Shown here: positions 37,596 to 50,248 of the stretch, piece after piece | Layout: every line of letters begins with the position of its first letter | How positions within the stretch are numbered: position 1 is the stretch's first letter | Assembly: GCA_964057225.1 (NCBI GenBank) | Contig: OZ059897.1 | Location: 12,772,001 to 12,836,000 of the forward strand | Length of the DNA: 64,000 nt | From: Auanema rhodensis | Lineage: Eukaryota; Nematoda; Chromadorea; Rhabditida; Rhabditidae | Direction: 5' to 3' | Notes under the pieces: model-generated | What the model saw: the letters and a program-made list of their open reading frames with translations, nothing else | Database searches by the model: none | Told to the model about the DNA's origin: nothing | Program-made: the position numbers and the translations under genes

Positions 37596-38186
37596 TCGAA
37601 TAAAAAAATAATAATTGAAAAAGTAACTGAAAGAATATAAATAAATGAGTAAGCTGTATTTGAAAAGAGTAAATTGCTTTAGCATTCCTTCGTGAAAACC
37701 ACATGAAATCGCATAATCCTCAAAGATCTATCGCCTTTTTTTCGAAGCGCTATAATAGCGGAGCAGACCTTGATGAACTAAAAAAGATAATTTAGTTCCT
37801 CACTTTCTTTCAATTTTTTATTTTCATGGAAAAATGAAGAAAACCAAGATCAACATGGGAATAAGTGACCAAGATTGAAGCATTCTAAGGGTTCAAATCA
37901 AGAAAAATACAATTGAAAAGAGTTTAAAGTACATTAGCACTCATTGAGCTTTATAAAAAAATGAGAAATAATCAATATTGTTTGAAAGACAATAATTTTC
38001 ATATTTTGTAATAAATAAAGAATATGTTGTAATGCAATCAAGCAATATGCAGCGAAAAAAATAAGAAAGTAGCAATTAAAAAATAAATAAATGAAATCTG
38101 AATATTTTTTAGGTAATGACCACAAAACGACTATAACAAAGAAATGCTGGTAACAGGTTGGGATCTAGAGCATTTCATGTGGGGTC

Positions 38187-38290
38187 TTAATGGGTCAGTA
38201 CCAGCTTGGCATACTGACGCGGATAGTCTCTGGACACAAGCCACAAGGGTACCAGACGGTCTATATCCATATAAGGACCGCCCCAACAGC
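38187..38290 (-). other. Unusually GC-rich candidate terminal exon
   Basis: About 100 bases with near-balanced base composition in very AT-rich DNA. On the minus strand an ATCCAAG acceptor is followed by an open frame (CWGGPYMDIDRLVPLWLVSR and on) ending in TAA. The required entry phase matches the exit phase of the signal-peptide ORF at 41376, so the two could form one small secreted-protein gene, but the donor there (GTCGTA) is weak. A second frame is also open, so a structured non-coding element is an alternative. Confidence 0.25.
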
Positions 38291-39589
38291 CTTGGATAGG
38301 CAAAACGACAAAACTAAGAAGAAGAAGTAGAATTGTACGAATAAGATAGAGCGTAAGGTTGAATGAAAGAAGTGGATTTGTTGTACTAGAATTGAAAAGA
38401 AAAAAAAGAAGCAAAATGACAAGAAAAATAAGAAACTGGAGATGAGGTGTCGACATTTGCAGCACGCCTGGACTATGTTTTGAGGTTGTGTCTTACAAGT
38501 CAAAGGTTTCAATACACATATTTGATTAGAAGCTTATAGTCCGTTAGGTAGAAGGATTGTTTGCGATCACATTAGAGAAGCATCCCCTTTCTATTGTATA
38601 TGAATGTTTCTTCATCACACTCTACCCCTTGTCTACATCGACTGGTCGATGTCTTCGATGTCGAAGTTGTCATCGTCGCTATCTCCGTCGTTGTCGAGAA
38701 GAAGAAGAGAGAGAAAGTAGCTCTTAAATTAGAAGGAATAGAGATAGAAAAGGTGAAGAGGGTAAAGGACTGATGAAGAAAGAGAGTAAAAGCACATTGA
38801 GAAACATTGTACCGTGACATCCTTTAATGGAAGTTAAGAGAAAAGATGAACAAACTTTAACAAAGCAACGATGAGATGATCAGAGAGTCAAAAGCAAAAT
38901 AGATATAAGAAACACTCGAGGAAGAAGCACACGAAACAGTAGAAATCGTTTTTTTTTGCAGAACATTTTGATTTTTAAAAATTTGTTTAACTGTTCAATA
39001 TGATTTGCAAAAAAAGATCTAAGCTCAATGTTTTGTCGAAAATAGCCAAGAGTTAAGTTTTTGAAAATTACAGTTTGAACCCAAAATAAATTTAAACAGC
39101 AATATCAATGTACTAAACAGTTGTAAAAACAAAAAAACTGAAGAAAAGATGATATTTAGAATACATAGATCACGAAGTTATTTATAAAATCTATTCCTTG
39201 ATCTTCTATTTTATATTCTTACAATGATATTTATAACAATTTGTATGAAAAATATATATATTTAAGAGTAAAGTAGATAAATGTTTGAGATGAATCAGAA
39301 CATTAAGAAAACAATAAAGATATTTTAACCAATTAATAGACATTTGATTGGTTGAAACTGCTTGACTTTGTGCTACGTTTAACTGTCCTTTTGATGAGCA
39401 TTTTTTTTTCTTCTCAAGTGCTTCAACAAAAAAAAAAGAATGTTTTATCAAAAAATGTGTTAGTATCACATGTATTTGTTGTTTTGTTTCTTAAATTAAT
39501 TCATGTGATTAATTTTATTTAAGTTTTACTAATATGTACATAAAAACCATCATTTCATCATGAAGACGTTGATCAATAACCGAAGAATT

Positions 39590-39683
39590 AAATAAAATGA
39601 AAATCAATTAATGGTTTGAAAAATAACATAAATTACAATAAACGTTGTACATGATTTTCAGAAAATTGATTTTCATTTTATTT
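39590..39683. repeat. Inverted repeat with 20-bp perfect arms
   Basis: Arms 39590-39609 and 39664-39683 are perfectly complementary (AAATAAAATGAAAATCAATT and its reverse complement) around a 54-base loop. Being AT-rich, some chance is possible, but 20 perfect pairs is notable. Confidence 0.7.
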
Positions 39684-41223
39684 TTCTTCATCTTTGGCTT
39701 CTTACACTAAATTTTACAAGGTAATTATGACGAAGTAAAAAAAACGGGAAACTAATGATGAGAGAGGTCTACACTCTGGTCAATTATCTTTTTGTTTAGT
39801 TTTTTTTCAAGTAAAGTTCAAGTAAAGCTGTGATCGAAAGTCGGCAAAAAATCAATAAACCATATAAATTCTATTAATTTGATTTTTAAAGAACTTATTT
39901 AACATGATTATCAAGTTTCATATATATATCCAACCACACGGATTAATCGGATTTTGATTGTTAAACGATGAATTATGAATGAATAGTGAAACAATCTGTT
40001 AAAATTAAACAGAATAGATCATAAAGAGAGAGAGAAAAAAGAAAAATCTTTAAAGATAAAGACGAATATGAAAGTAAACAACATTGAAAACATTAATGCT
40101 ACTGCTGATCGAGAGGGATAATTGTGGTGCCGACAGTGAATACTAGAGTTGAAAATAAAAAATCAGAGAGGTCCTAGAGAGAAAAGCTTAATATCATCAA
40201 ACATAAGTTGATAAAGCTTTTGAATGAATGAAAGGAAATGGAAAAGCAAGAAGGAAAACAAGAAAAAACAAATAAAAAAAAGAAAGGATGAAAAACTTCG
40301 TAATTATAATCATTGAAAGACAATTAATTTTTTTGAAGTGAACTGCAATTGTTTGAGATTAAACTTCTGCGGATAACACTCAATTAGCAATTTTGGCATA
40401 GGAGTTATGGTTATTATTAATATAACAAACATTATAAACTTAGAATCTAAACTAAACTAAATGAAGACAAGAATAGTAGTACAACCGATCATTCAGTCTG
40501 AAAAAATAAAAATGAAGCACGTCACGTGCCGTCTCACGTCAAGTTTGAAGGCTGACGTTCACGTGAACTTCTCTTCATCAGTTTCAATTGTGTTCATCTT
40601 TATGTGAATTAGAAAAATCAATGAATTCTCTGCGTTTTCTGATCAAGTAACAGTGAATAAAGTGATAAATTTTCATGTTTTTAGATTATGGCGCCTTGAA
40701 GAAAAAAAAATTGTTACGCGAATTTCTGCTTCCACGCTTAGCATACGAATTCATCACTTTTTTTTAATCTTCTAACTATATTTAACTATAAATGACAATT
40801 CAATCGTAAACTGTAACATCAACCTGATGGTTATTGAACAGTGTCCGTTGAGGAAACAGAGGTGAAAACTTCTTGAATCAAACTGGTTTTAAAGGGTTTC
40901 CAGTCGCGTTTTTAGAGAGGTTAGCCTTTCTTCATCTTAACGCAGACTTTGATTTTTGGCAGAAATATTTCACAAAACTGATTAGCTTCATCATAAACAG
41001 AGATTTTTGTTTAGTTGTGAGGTAAAAAGAGTATTCGTGTGAGAATATAGTACGAACACAATCTCGTCTCGCAGGTTTGCCTTTCATATACTAGTCATGG
41101 ACCGCACAAGAAATAGTTGGCTTGTCAACGCCGTACAATCTCTCGATCTCGTCTGGTATCTAGCTGATCTCTTTCTCTCATATCTCATCAAGAAACAAAA
41201 TATTTCACTCTCTTTGCCTCTTT

Positions 41224-41376
41224 TTACAGATACACCCTATATGTCTGAATATAGCTACGACCTTCATAAGGCCCATTATCTCTCTCGTTCCATGTCGACT
41301 CGTCGGAATTAGACGATGACAACAGATGAACAGAAGCGAAGAGTGCGAGAAGAACGAATAGTAAAGGAGACAACAT
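41224..41376 (-). CDS. Small secreted peptide ORF
   Basis: A 50-codon minus-strand ORF from ATG to TAA beginning with a textbook signal peptide (MLSPLLFVLLALFASVHLL), then a hydrophilic segment SSSNSDESTWNERDNGPYEG. It lies in a GC-richer island within gene-poor DNA. It may be complete, or only the first exon: a weak donor after PYE (GTCGTA) has the right phase to join exon 38187-38290. No dibasic sites typical of a neuropeptide precursor are present. Confidence 0.35.
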   Translation of the reverse strand: MLSPLLFVLLALFASVHLLSSSNSDESTWNERDNGPYEGRSYIQTYRVYL

Positions 41377-43490
41377 GAGAGAGAAAGAGAAAAGTGCTGG
41401 TCAAGCTAGTCAGCCATCGACGACATCAGAAAACGACGGCCTCTTTTGTATGAAAAAATAGCAAAGTGATTGAAGAGAATCAGATACTAACGGTATTAAA
41501 AGAACGAGCAGATGGTTTTTCAAAATTACTCGCAGCAACCCCCTTCTTTAGGTTTTGCTTAGCATACTCTTTTATTTTTGAAGCTATCTTCAATCCTCTG
41601 AATGAAAAAAAAACTTTTTTCCTTCTCTCTCTACCTCTTTCGCTCTCTTTTTCTCTCTTTCTCTCTATATATATGCAGAGAGAGATCTCTATTACTCTCC
41701 TTCACTTACTGTCTCACATTCTTTTTTTTATTTCTTTTTCAAAAGAAGTATTCCATAATTGGCAAAATTATTGAATACCGTCACTAATTTTTTTCTTCTC
41801 AAATAATTGCAAAATATGTCTGAAGCTGGATTTCATGAGAGACATAAATGTTATGAAAATCACGTAAAAATTGGAAAAAGAAAAGTTAAATGAATAAATT
41901 AGTTAGAACAGTTATAAGGCTGAAACAAACAATGTGGGGACATAATTTTGCATAAATTCTATGTACTATATTCGCTCTCAGCGCTCCATTAGAGAGTCAG
42001 AGGTCTTATATCTCTAGGTAAGATCGGAAAGGTGACAAGGGATCAGATCATCATGTATAGTATTGTCTTGAGGACGTCAACTTACGAAAAACTGAATATC
42101 GTTCACCTGGTTAACGACAAACCATATAAACAAGGAAGAAAAATAAAAACAACGCTGGCAATATTATGCGAAAATCAATTAAAAATCATTCCACTGAAAA
42201 TCATTTTTTCTTCAAAATTTTCATGATTAGGAGAACAGAGTAGTAGGATGGAAAATTGAAAATATTGAAGGCAAACTTTGAATGAAATAAAGAAAAGAAA
42301 AAAGAAGGATAGTTAAAGCAATCTAAGAAGAACGAAAAGAGAAAGAGAAGAGAAAGAGTAAGTGGCATCACTAGAGAATTGCATATTACAGGTGCTCATC
42401 TGAAGAATATTAAGAGAATACGGATATACTGATGTTCAAATTCAGTCGGGGATTTCGTTCAAATTGGTAGAGCCTCGGGTCAATTTCTGCTGATTCATAA
42501 CAAGCGTTATTGGCTGCTGTTCAATTGATTATCGATAAAAGAAAATGACAAAGAAGATGAAAGAGATGGAGGAGAGAAAAAGATGATGAAGAAGAAGAAG
42601 AAGGAGACGACGATAGGGCGAAGAATAACATTGATAAGCAGCAATGTTGAATGGAACTACACAAATAAGGAATATGTAAGAGTCAGTCGGTATTGAAGTA
42701 GAAAATTGAAAGATTGATTAGAAAAGGAAATGATGAACGTGGTATTGATTGATCAGACTTTAAATACAACACCTTTCATTCATTTCTTTTTGCCGAAGGC
42801 AAAATGAAATTGCTAACATTGTCATCGTCATCATCATCACAATTGTCGTTGTCGTCGACATTTCGTCAAAATTGCGTCAAGCCTTTTTCGCGATAACTCT
42901 CCAGATTTTAGAGGTCTATCTGGAGGAACGATGATCAGTAGCCAGAGATGTTCGTATTTTCTTCCTATCTTTCTCTTTATTTGATACTCGGTTTCCACAG
43001 CCTAGAGGACTAACTGGAAGAATGAGTAGAAATTAGAGAGAGAGAAAAAGAAAAAGAGATATGGAGATAGAGAGAAAGAACGGGTGAACGAACAAGAGAA
43101 AGTAAAATGAAAACGGGTTCCTTTCATCATCACTATCTTTCATGTTGTATCCTCCTATCCGCTTTTGTTGGCCACAAGATAACCGTTACAGGGCATTCTT
43201 GATTCGTTAATACTATTATTTGGAGCATAATCACAACAGTATTTTTGCGGAAAAAAAGTTGATGATATCATACGGAAAAATTGAAGTCATTGTATTTCAT
43301 TTGTAGTTCATATTAGACAAGAATAATTGGAGAAGAAGGCATGAGGACCGCCATTCAATCAGACTAGCTCAGCGATAGATCCAATACCATCACCACATTA
43401 CAAAGACATCAATAAATAGTAAAAAGAGAGAATAGGTTAAAAGAAATCTGCGAAATAAGAAGGACAGAAAATGCATGAGAGGTTCAGCAT

Positions 43491-43493
<3 letters not shown>

Positions 43494-43550
<57 letters not shown>

Positions 43551-43559
43551 AGAGAGAAG
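43494..43559. repeat. GA microsatellite
   Basis: About 30 GA dinucleotides with single interruptions near 43537 and 43547. The long RE/ER and SL frames over it are artefacts of the repeat. Confidence 0.95.
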
Positions 43560-43999
43560 TGGGGAGTCATCCCGGTCGACAACAGAAACAGAAGCTCGCA
43601 GTTTTAGTCGTTTGCATCGGTCCCAGTTCACAACGCGAACAACTTTATGTCAATAGAGACAAAGAAGTTGTGTGTATGTAAGTGAGCAAAAGGGTGGAAG
43701 GGTTGGTTGGTGGTAGGGTTAACGTTTGCGTGTAATGTGTCAGGTACTATTTACACCAACTGTTCAACATCTTGGCTTTTACAAGTAAAATTGGAGTTTT
43801 TCACGTTGATTTGTTGTTTATTCATGTATTTAAACTATATCAAAATCTTTAAATTTTCAGATAAAAAGAAGGTTTTTTAGAAATTGGTGTAAAGAGCACA
43901 ATTGATATTGGCAGAGATAAAAATCTTTAGAGAATAGAAAAGGTATTAAAAAAATAAGAAAAATGGTGTTAATGAAATTAAAACTTTAAAAAGAAAAAA

Positions 44000-46900
44000 A
44001 AAGTTTGGGAATAGAGAAGAAAAAGCTGAAAAGCGTGTAATTAATATAAGAAATAAATAATTGATAATTTTATAAGGAAATGATGAAAATAAAATGATTA
44101 TTATTCATAAAATCATATTTTGGTAGTTGTAGTAGTAGTAGCAGCAATATATAAGTAGCAATAGTCTACTGAATAACATGTAAAGTTTAAATTGATTAAC
44201 AAAAATAGAACAAGATATTAAATAAATAATAAATTAAGGCACGCCCACCAACAGAGGTGCTATTTCAACAAAAAAAAAGTTTTCTCGGAAATTCACACGC
44301 CTTATTAGGTGAGGAATGCATGGAATGGACGTCAAGAATGTCTAAAACCAACGACATGTTAGAATTGGGCGTGGCCATACTGTGCTACAGACGGTTAATG
44401 AAAGATTATACAGTATCGAGATGATACAGACATACAAACTATTCAAATATTATGCAGTTATTTTTGGATTTTATGGAAAAATGAGTGAGAATAAGAGGAG
44501 GGCGGAGTCAAATGAAGAAAAGAAAGATTCAGTTTGGATATATAGAAACTGATGTCAAATATGCAGGAGATAAGAAACATTTAAACATATATAAATATAA
44601 TAAAATATAATTATTAATTTCTCTTTTCTTGTAATTATAAATATATTATATTCATATAGTATAGTATATCGATTGTTTAGATATGTTATAGATTAGTGAA
44701 CATGAGATCAAAATACAATAAAAACCGAATTTACTTTAGAATGGACTTTAAAAATAATTTTATTTCAAAATATTTGAGTAACTTGATAATTAGTGATATA
44801 TTTTCTCAATCTGAAACACATATTCATGACAAACATATCAGTTTACTTCGATGGGCTGTTGAACTTGATTTAAAATTTTTGGAAACTTTTATGCTTTTTC
44901 AAAGTTTAATGCTTCAAGTATTATTGAAAATAATTATGTTATTGAAAAGTTTTTATGATTAATCTTAAAGTCATAGCTATTAAAAACATATTCGTAAGCA
45001 ATTTTATGAATCAATATTATCATTTCCAAATATTTTCTTTTCATCTATTTCAAAATTTGATAATTCATTCATGTTGCTTTTGAAAAAAAATCTTTTTTTT
45101 TGAGTAAAAAAGGATAATTTTTGATTGATCAAAACGTCCAATTCTGATAATCAGTACTTATCACTTATGGCATGGGGTTTATATCAAAAATGATGTCACT
45201 GATAGCTGGAAAAAATAGGTCCCATCGCTCAGTTTTCTACTTTATTTCCTTTCCACTCTCTCTCTCTCTTTCTTTTTTTTTGTTTATCTGTTCCTCAAGG
45301 TGCTTCTACAGTCATTAATATTATTTAATAAATTCATTGATAGAAGTTTCATCATAAACTTTCTCTCTCTGATACTACTTGGGATTAAATAGAAAATAGA
45401 AAAAAAGAGCAATAAATAAGAATAGAAGAAAGAATCTATAAACCTAATTAACTTTTTATTAAAAGTGAAGTTTCAAATATGTTAAATCATAAAGATAAGA
45501 GACTATTAAAAATCAGAGAAACATGCGAAAAAGTTTTTTTATAATTTTGGAAATAAAAAAAAATAATATAATCGCTCTCAGCTTGAAAACAAAACTTATT
45601 TGTGAAATTATTGAAACAAAATTTGAAGGTAAAGCTCAAAACTTGTTGCAAACACTTAAAGATAACGTGAGGTATCATGAAAAATTGTATAAACGTGAAG
45701 TTTTGTCTGACAGGAGGGGGTTCAAGACAAGCATTATCAAGCTTCTTCTCAACTTAAATTTTCACTTCCACCCTCTCTCAGCTTTTCTTTTTCTTTTTCT
45801 TTATTTCTCTCTCTTCAAAGAATAATAGTTGTTTCTCTATCGTTCTTTTTTCTGGCTGTCTATGACTAGCTCTTAACATATCTAGCAACTGTTGTGGAGA
45901 CAACAGATGAAGAGTTCTGACACAAGACTCGGCTTTTCTTTCAGTTTCATCTTATCTTCTGCGTCAGCCTGTTCCAGAATCGAGCACTCTTTCATTATAT
46001 CTCTTAAACAAGAAAACATCATGCTGTTCAAAGGTGAGAGAAAAAATCATTGCCAGAAATTCAAGAAAAAATTTCTAAAGGGCCGAAAGAAGCTTTCGAT
46101 TGAAAGCACACGGCCTACGAACGAATATTGAAATATTCAATCAAAATAAAAGAGATTTATCTTTGAGAATTTAGATAAATGAGAAAGGAGAAAAAATTTT
46201 ACAGAAAAATTGTATTAGTTCATGGAAAAGCTTCATATTGCATATCTTTTTTTATTTTTTGGCATTAAAACGAGGACTCTTCATCATCAAATGAGCTATT
46301 GATGTTCTCATTATATTCATTATGACATTTGTCAAAAAGCTGCTAAATCATCGTCAGCCTTATATACAACCTTTCTCACTTTGCTCAACATTCCGTAAAG
46401 CTTAAAAGTCAATGTTATATCATTAAAAAATGAAATTTTTCGTTTCGCTGTATTCATCATAATACTTGTCAAAACTTTTTTCTGCTGCTTTCAGCATCGG
46501 TAGAAAACGTCTGACGTTTCTCACTCACTAAATGTATTTTTTTCTTTGAAATGTAATAAAAGGAATTATTTTTCTCATGAAAAAAATGAAAAAAAAATAA
46601 TGACAGATCTGCCCAATATTTAATGACTAGGCTTGAGAAAATTTATTTTAAAAAAATGGAAACAACTCAAATAAAAAAAGTCTGCTGGACATATAGAATA
46701 TACTTGAAAATTGAAAATTGAAAACATAAAGGGGAAAAGCTTTTACAAAAAAAGCTACTGAACAGGCTATTCAAACTAAAAACATAAGGAATTTCATGAG
46801 GTTAAAGCTGCGCTGGAAAAATTAAATGTGACATGCTATGCATATAGAAGAAGTAGCTTTTGCTCCAGGTGTATATGTATAATAGCTCTGGAAGGTTTTT

Positions 46901-47500
46901 TGATTGACAAACCTATTTGCCTATTTAGAAGATTTTCAGATAGTTCTCAGATTTTTATTGTCATTTTTTGAGCTTTTTTTCTCTTCTGCATATTTCATTT
47001 TTTATTGAATTTTTACATGTAAACACATTTAAATTTTAATGTGATCTAAGTTACAAGAAAATGGAAAAAAAGTGATTCTTATGTTATTATTAAGATTATT
47101 CTAAAACTTTTTATTTTGTTTGAAATAGGGTTAAAATAATATTTTTTTACTAAAACGCGAATATCTACTAAAAATGAAAAATAAAACGGAGAAACTTTAT
47201 TTCAACTTTAAAATTATTTAATAAATATATATATTCATATACATATATGTATATACATATATGTATATGTATGTTTTTTTTATTTTACCATAGAATATAT
47301 GTATTTTTCATTGTTTGATAACCATATGACGTAAAACACTATAATTTTTTAAGAATAAAACCGTTTTTCTTTATTTCAATCGTTTGTTTGAATATAAATA
47401 TAGGTTATAAAAATCATGGATATTACATATATGTCCTTCATTCAAAACCTACTGAGCCTATTGTCGTTTTAAAAGGTTTCAAAGGTTTCAAAGTCATCTT
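44000..47500. other. Gene-poor AT-rich DNA
   Basis: No supported coding exon. The open frames at 44696-44962 and 45523-45825 lack splice context and recognisable motifs. Small less AT-rich patches occur near 44240-44520. Confidence 0.5.
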
Positions 47501-47501
47501 T

Positions 47502-47578
47502 ACCTTATTGGCTTGCTCACGAATTCACCTGTCAAATGTTGGATTCACAGGTGGGAAACCCACAGTTTCCATAAGGTA
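47502..47578. ncRNA. Candidate structured RNA, cloverleaf-like fold
   Basis: A perfect 7-bp outer stem (ACCTTAT 47502-47508 with ATAAGGT 47571-47577) encloses two hairpins: CACCTGT/ACAGGTG (47526-47532 with 47547-47553, 14-base loop) and GGAAAC/GTTTCC (47554-47559 with 47565-47570). The second hairpin abuts the closing stem as in a tRNA acceptor/T-arm stack. It is not a tRNA: no TTCRA T-loop, no 7-base anticodon loop, no D-arm pairing. Strand is undetermined and expression is unknown. Confidence 0.25.
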
Positions 47579-47599
47579 TTGGCAGGTCAGCTAGGTTAT

Positions 47600-49379
47600 A
47601 GATGTCATATTCGAATAGAAAATTCTAGTTTTCGTATAAATTATATGGTTTATATAATATTAATGATTCATTTCAAAAAAAAAAGAATCTTTATTTACTG
47701 TATCCTAAAAGCAAATGAAAGGCTTTAAAGTTATAATATAGGGTAGTGATCTTTTTTTTTCAATTAGACTGAGGAATAGGGGAGCTATTTCTAAGTTTTC
47801 TTTATTCTTAAAATAAATCTGCCAAGTTTTATCTCTATAATTATAATTTTTACAAATTTATAATTAATTTAAATATCAGGTGATTTTATTTTACATGAAT
47901 ATGTATATGATAGATGTATTATGACTTGTTTCATATTATATATTATAACTAGAATCTTAGCTCTTGAGCTAATAAAGCATGAATTATGAAATAATAAGTC
48001 AATATTCAGCTGATAATGTAATTTTAAAATTCATCAAACTATTTTTATCAGTCCATAATGTTATAAACGTTATAAAGTGCACGATACCGCATGAACTTCA
48101 CATTGTTTTCTGAAATTTGAAAAATTTATTTATGAATTAACAAACAATACGTATAAAATAATTATAAAAATGATCATATTTGATTATTTAAAATAGTTTA
48201 TATAATTAAATATGTATACTAAACTTATATAGATTACATTATGCTGATATTCTACCAAAAATACACAAATTCAAAACAATTTCTATGCAAAACCTGAGAT
48301 TTTGTAACCAAAATTAATGAAATGAATTTTAAGAACAATAAATAATGAAAAAAATTTGGAGAGGAGAGAAGGAAATGAAATTAAAACAAAAAAAATTTCT
48401 CAGACGTTCATTTAATAAAAATTTCTTAATTCATCTACATAAGTTGTATAGGTCTTTGCTCTTCCATTTGATCGTTCCGTCGACTAAAGCAATCCATGAA
48501 GTGAGAGCAACAAATGACACAAATGCACGTCAGAATTGCAAATATAGAAAGCACAGCTAATGTTGAAAAGAAATAAAGACCCTGAAAGTTTTTGTTTTAC
48601 ATCTGTTATCTATATCAATGAAATGTATTTTATAAAATTTTATTTATTTCTTTATAATATATGTGAATGAATTTCAATTCTTATGACATATAATACTTCA
48701 ACTGATTTTTCAATTCATACTTTTTCTTCTTTTTAGTTTTGAAAAAGATCCACTACGTTGACAAAGTAAAAGAAGACGAAAAAAGTAATGGGGAAATGTT
48801 CAAAAATAAATTTGAAACTAAGAAAGCTCATAGAATTAGAAAAGATACAAAGCCATATGATAGATAGGGGCTTTGAAATATTATTTTTTTTAAAAAGAAA
48901 AACAGAACAAACTAAAAGAGGAACAGAAAAAATAAGGAATTCATGTATGTAAAAGAACTGAATTTTTCTAGGAAAGAAAGAAAAGAAGAGAACTAGCCTG
49001 CAGAGTTGCTATAAATGAAGTTAATTGACTCTGGTTGAGAAAAATTTCAGACGACATATTTGAAATAACTGAAAATAAAAAAAAGTTTTCAATTCTTCAT
49101 TTCATTTCATAAAGTAAATGAAAATTTACTCAATTACTTTTTTTCTAAAATCCTAACATTTTATTTAAATTTTATTGATTTTTTTCTGATGTTCTAGTTT
49201 GGAAGCTTGACTAGTATCTACTTGTTTACCATGAAAAATAATAAAAAAAGCTAAAAAATACATAAAATTCTGAGATTTTCATAATATTTTATTAAAAATA
49301 TAATTCAAATACAAATAAATATTAATATTTAAAAGTTAAACCAACCAAAATTACTTCTAGAAGTTAATTTGTTGAAAGT
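47600..49379. other. Gene-poor AT-rich DNA, nothing supported
   Basis: No coding exon, repeat or RNA gene stands out in this stretch on either strand. Confidence 0.5.
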
Positions 49380-50248
49380 TTATACGTAGTTAGAACAAGG
49401 CGATCCTGCTTGCGAAGAAGAAGAAGAAGATGAGAATCGTCGAGGGACAGAAGAAGGGCGGGAAGGCAGCTCTGTGGAGAAAAAAAACGTTTGACTTCTA
49501 TGGCCATAACGAATCCGGAATCCATTAAGTCCCTAGGGAACTATCAATATGTTACGAGGAATAATTGCAATGGAAACACTAAAAAATTAATTTTTGATGA
49601 CAGAATGACACCATAGTTGATAGTTCGTTTATTAAATGTTCTTTTGTAACTAAATTAAATTAAATACCCATTATTTATATTATTTAGTTGTTTGTTTGTA
49701 TTTTGAACAAACAATAAAAAATATATAAATATTTATAATTTGTAAGATTAGCATTTAATTAAGTTTAATCAAAAATGTGCAAATTTATCAAATTATACAG
49801 CTCAAAAAATGCAATATTCGATCGAATTGAACAAATTGATAGATTGAAAAAATAATAATTTTATTAAGAAATAATCTATATAATTGTAAATATATATAGT
49901 TCGTTCGATATAATATTTGTATGAGAAAACAACAATAAAAACAAATAATAATATTTAAAGATTTTCCCTAATTCGGACAAAATAATTGTGCAAAATCTTT
50001 CTTCTTTTTTTTTGTTTGAAAGAAATAGAATGTTAATCTATCCTATTCTCATTGAAAAATGCCAATGAAATATCATGAGCTTAATAAAAATTCGATTTAG
50101 GAGATTTTCAAAGTTTTTTCCCAATGGTTAAATAGGAATTATTTACCAGATAGGTATAGTTCATTGATACATCTGACTGATGCATATCCGGTTGTTTTCC
50201 AAATAATGTATTCCACTGAGTTGTCAACTCTATATTTGAAGATTCCAT
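49380..50248 (-). CDS. Candidate minus-strand gene, first and last exons only
   Basis: First exon 50147-50248: ATG opens 34 codons (MESSNIELTTQWNTLFGKQP and on) and ends at a good donor CTG|GTAAAT. A later exon begins at 49471 after an excellent acceptor (TTTTTTTTCTCCACAG) and stays open in all three frames. The most coding-like frame (VPRRFSSSSSSSQAGSPCSN before the stop at 49380) does not match the exit phase of the first exon, whereas a Leu-rich frame does. A middle exon may be missing, or the exons may belong to different genes. The Ser-rich tail and polar N-terminus suggest an intracellular regulatory protein, but no family is recognised. Confidence 0.35.

Noticed and set aside
37158-37704. 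Long minus-strand frames over the GA repeat
   Set aside because: They are produced by translation of the microsatellite and T-rich flanks; only the block at 37397-37498 looks coding.
43437-43681. RE/ER-repeat proteins on both strands
   Set aside because: Artefacts of the GA microsatellite, open in several frames at once.
45523-45825. A 100-residue protein from 45523
   Set aside because: It lacks splice context and ends in low-complexity F/L sequence; chance open frame.
47502-47578. A tRNA gene
   Set aside because: The outer stem and abutting hairpin mimic acceptor and T-arm, but the T-loop consensus, anticodon loop and D-arm are absent.
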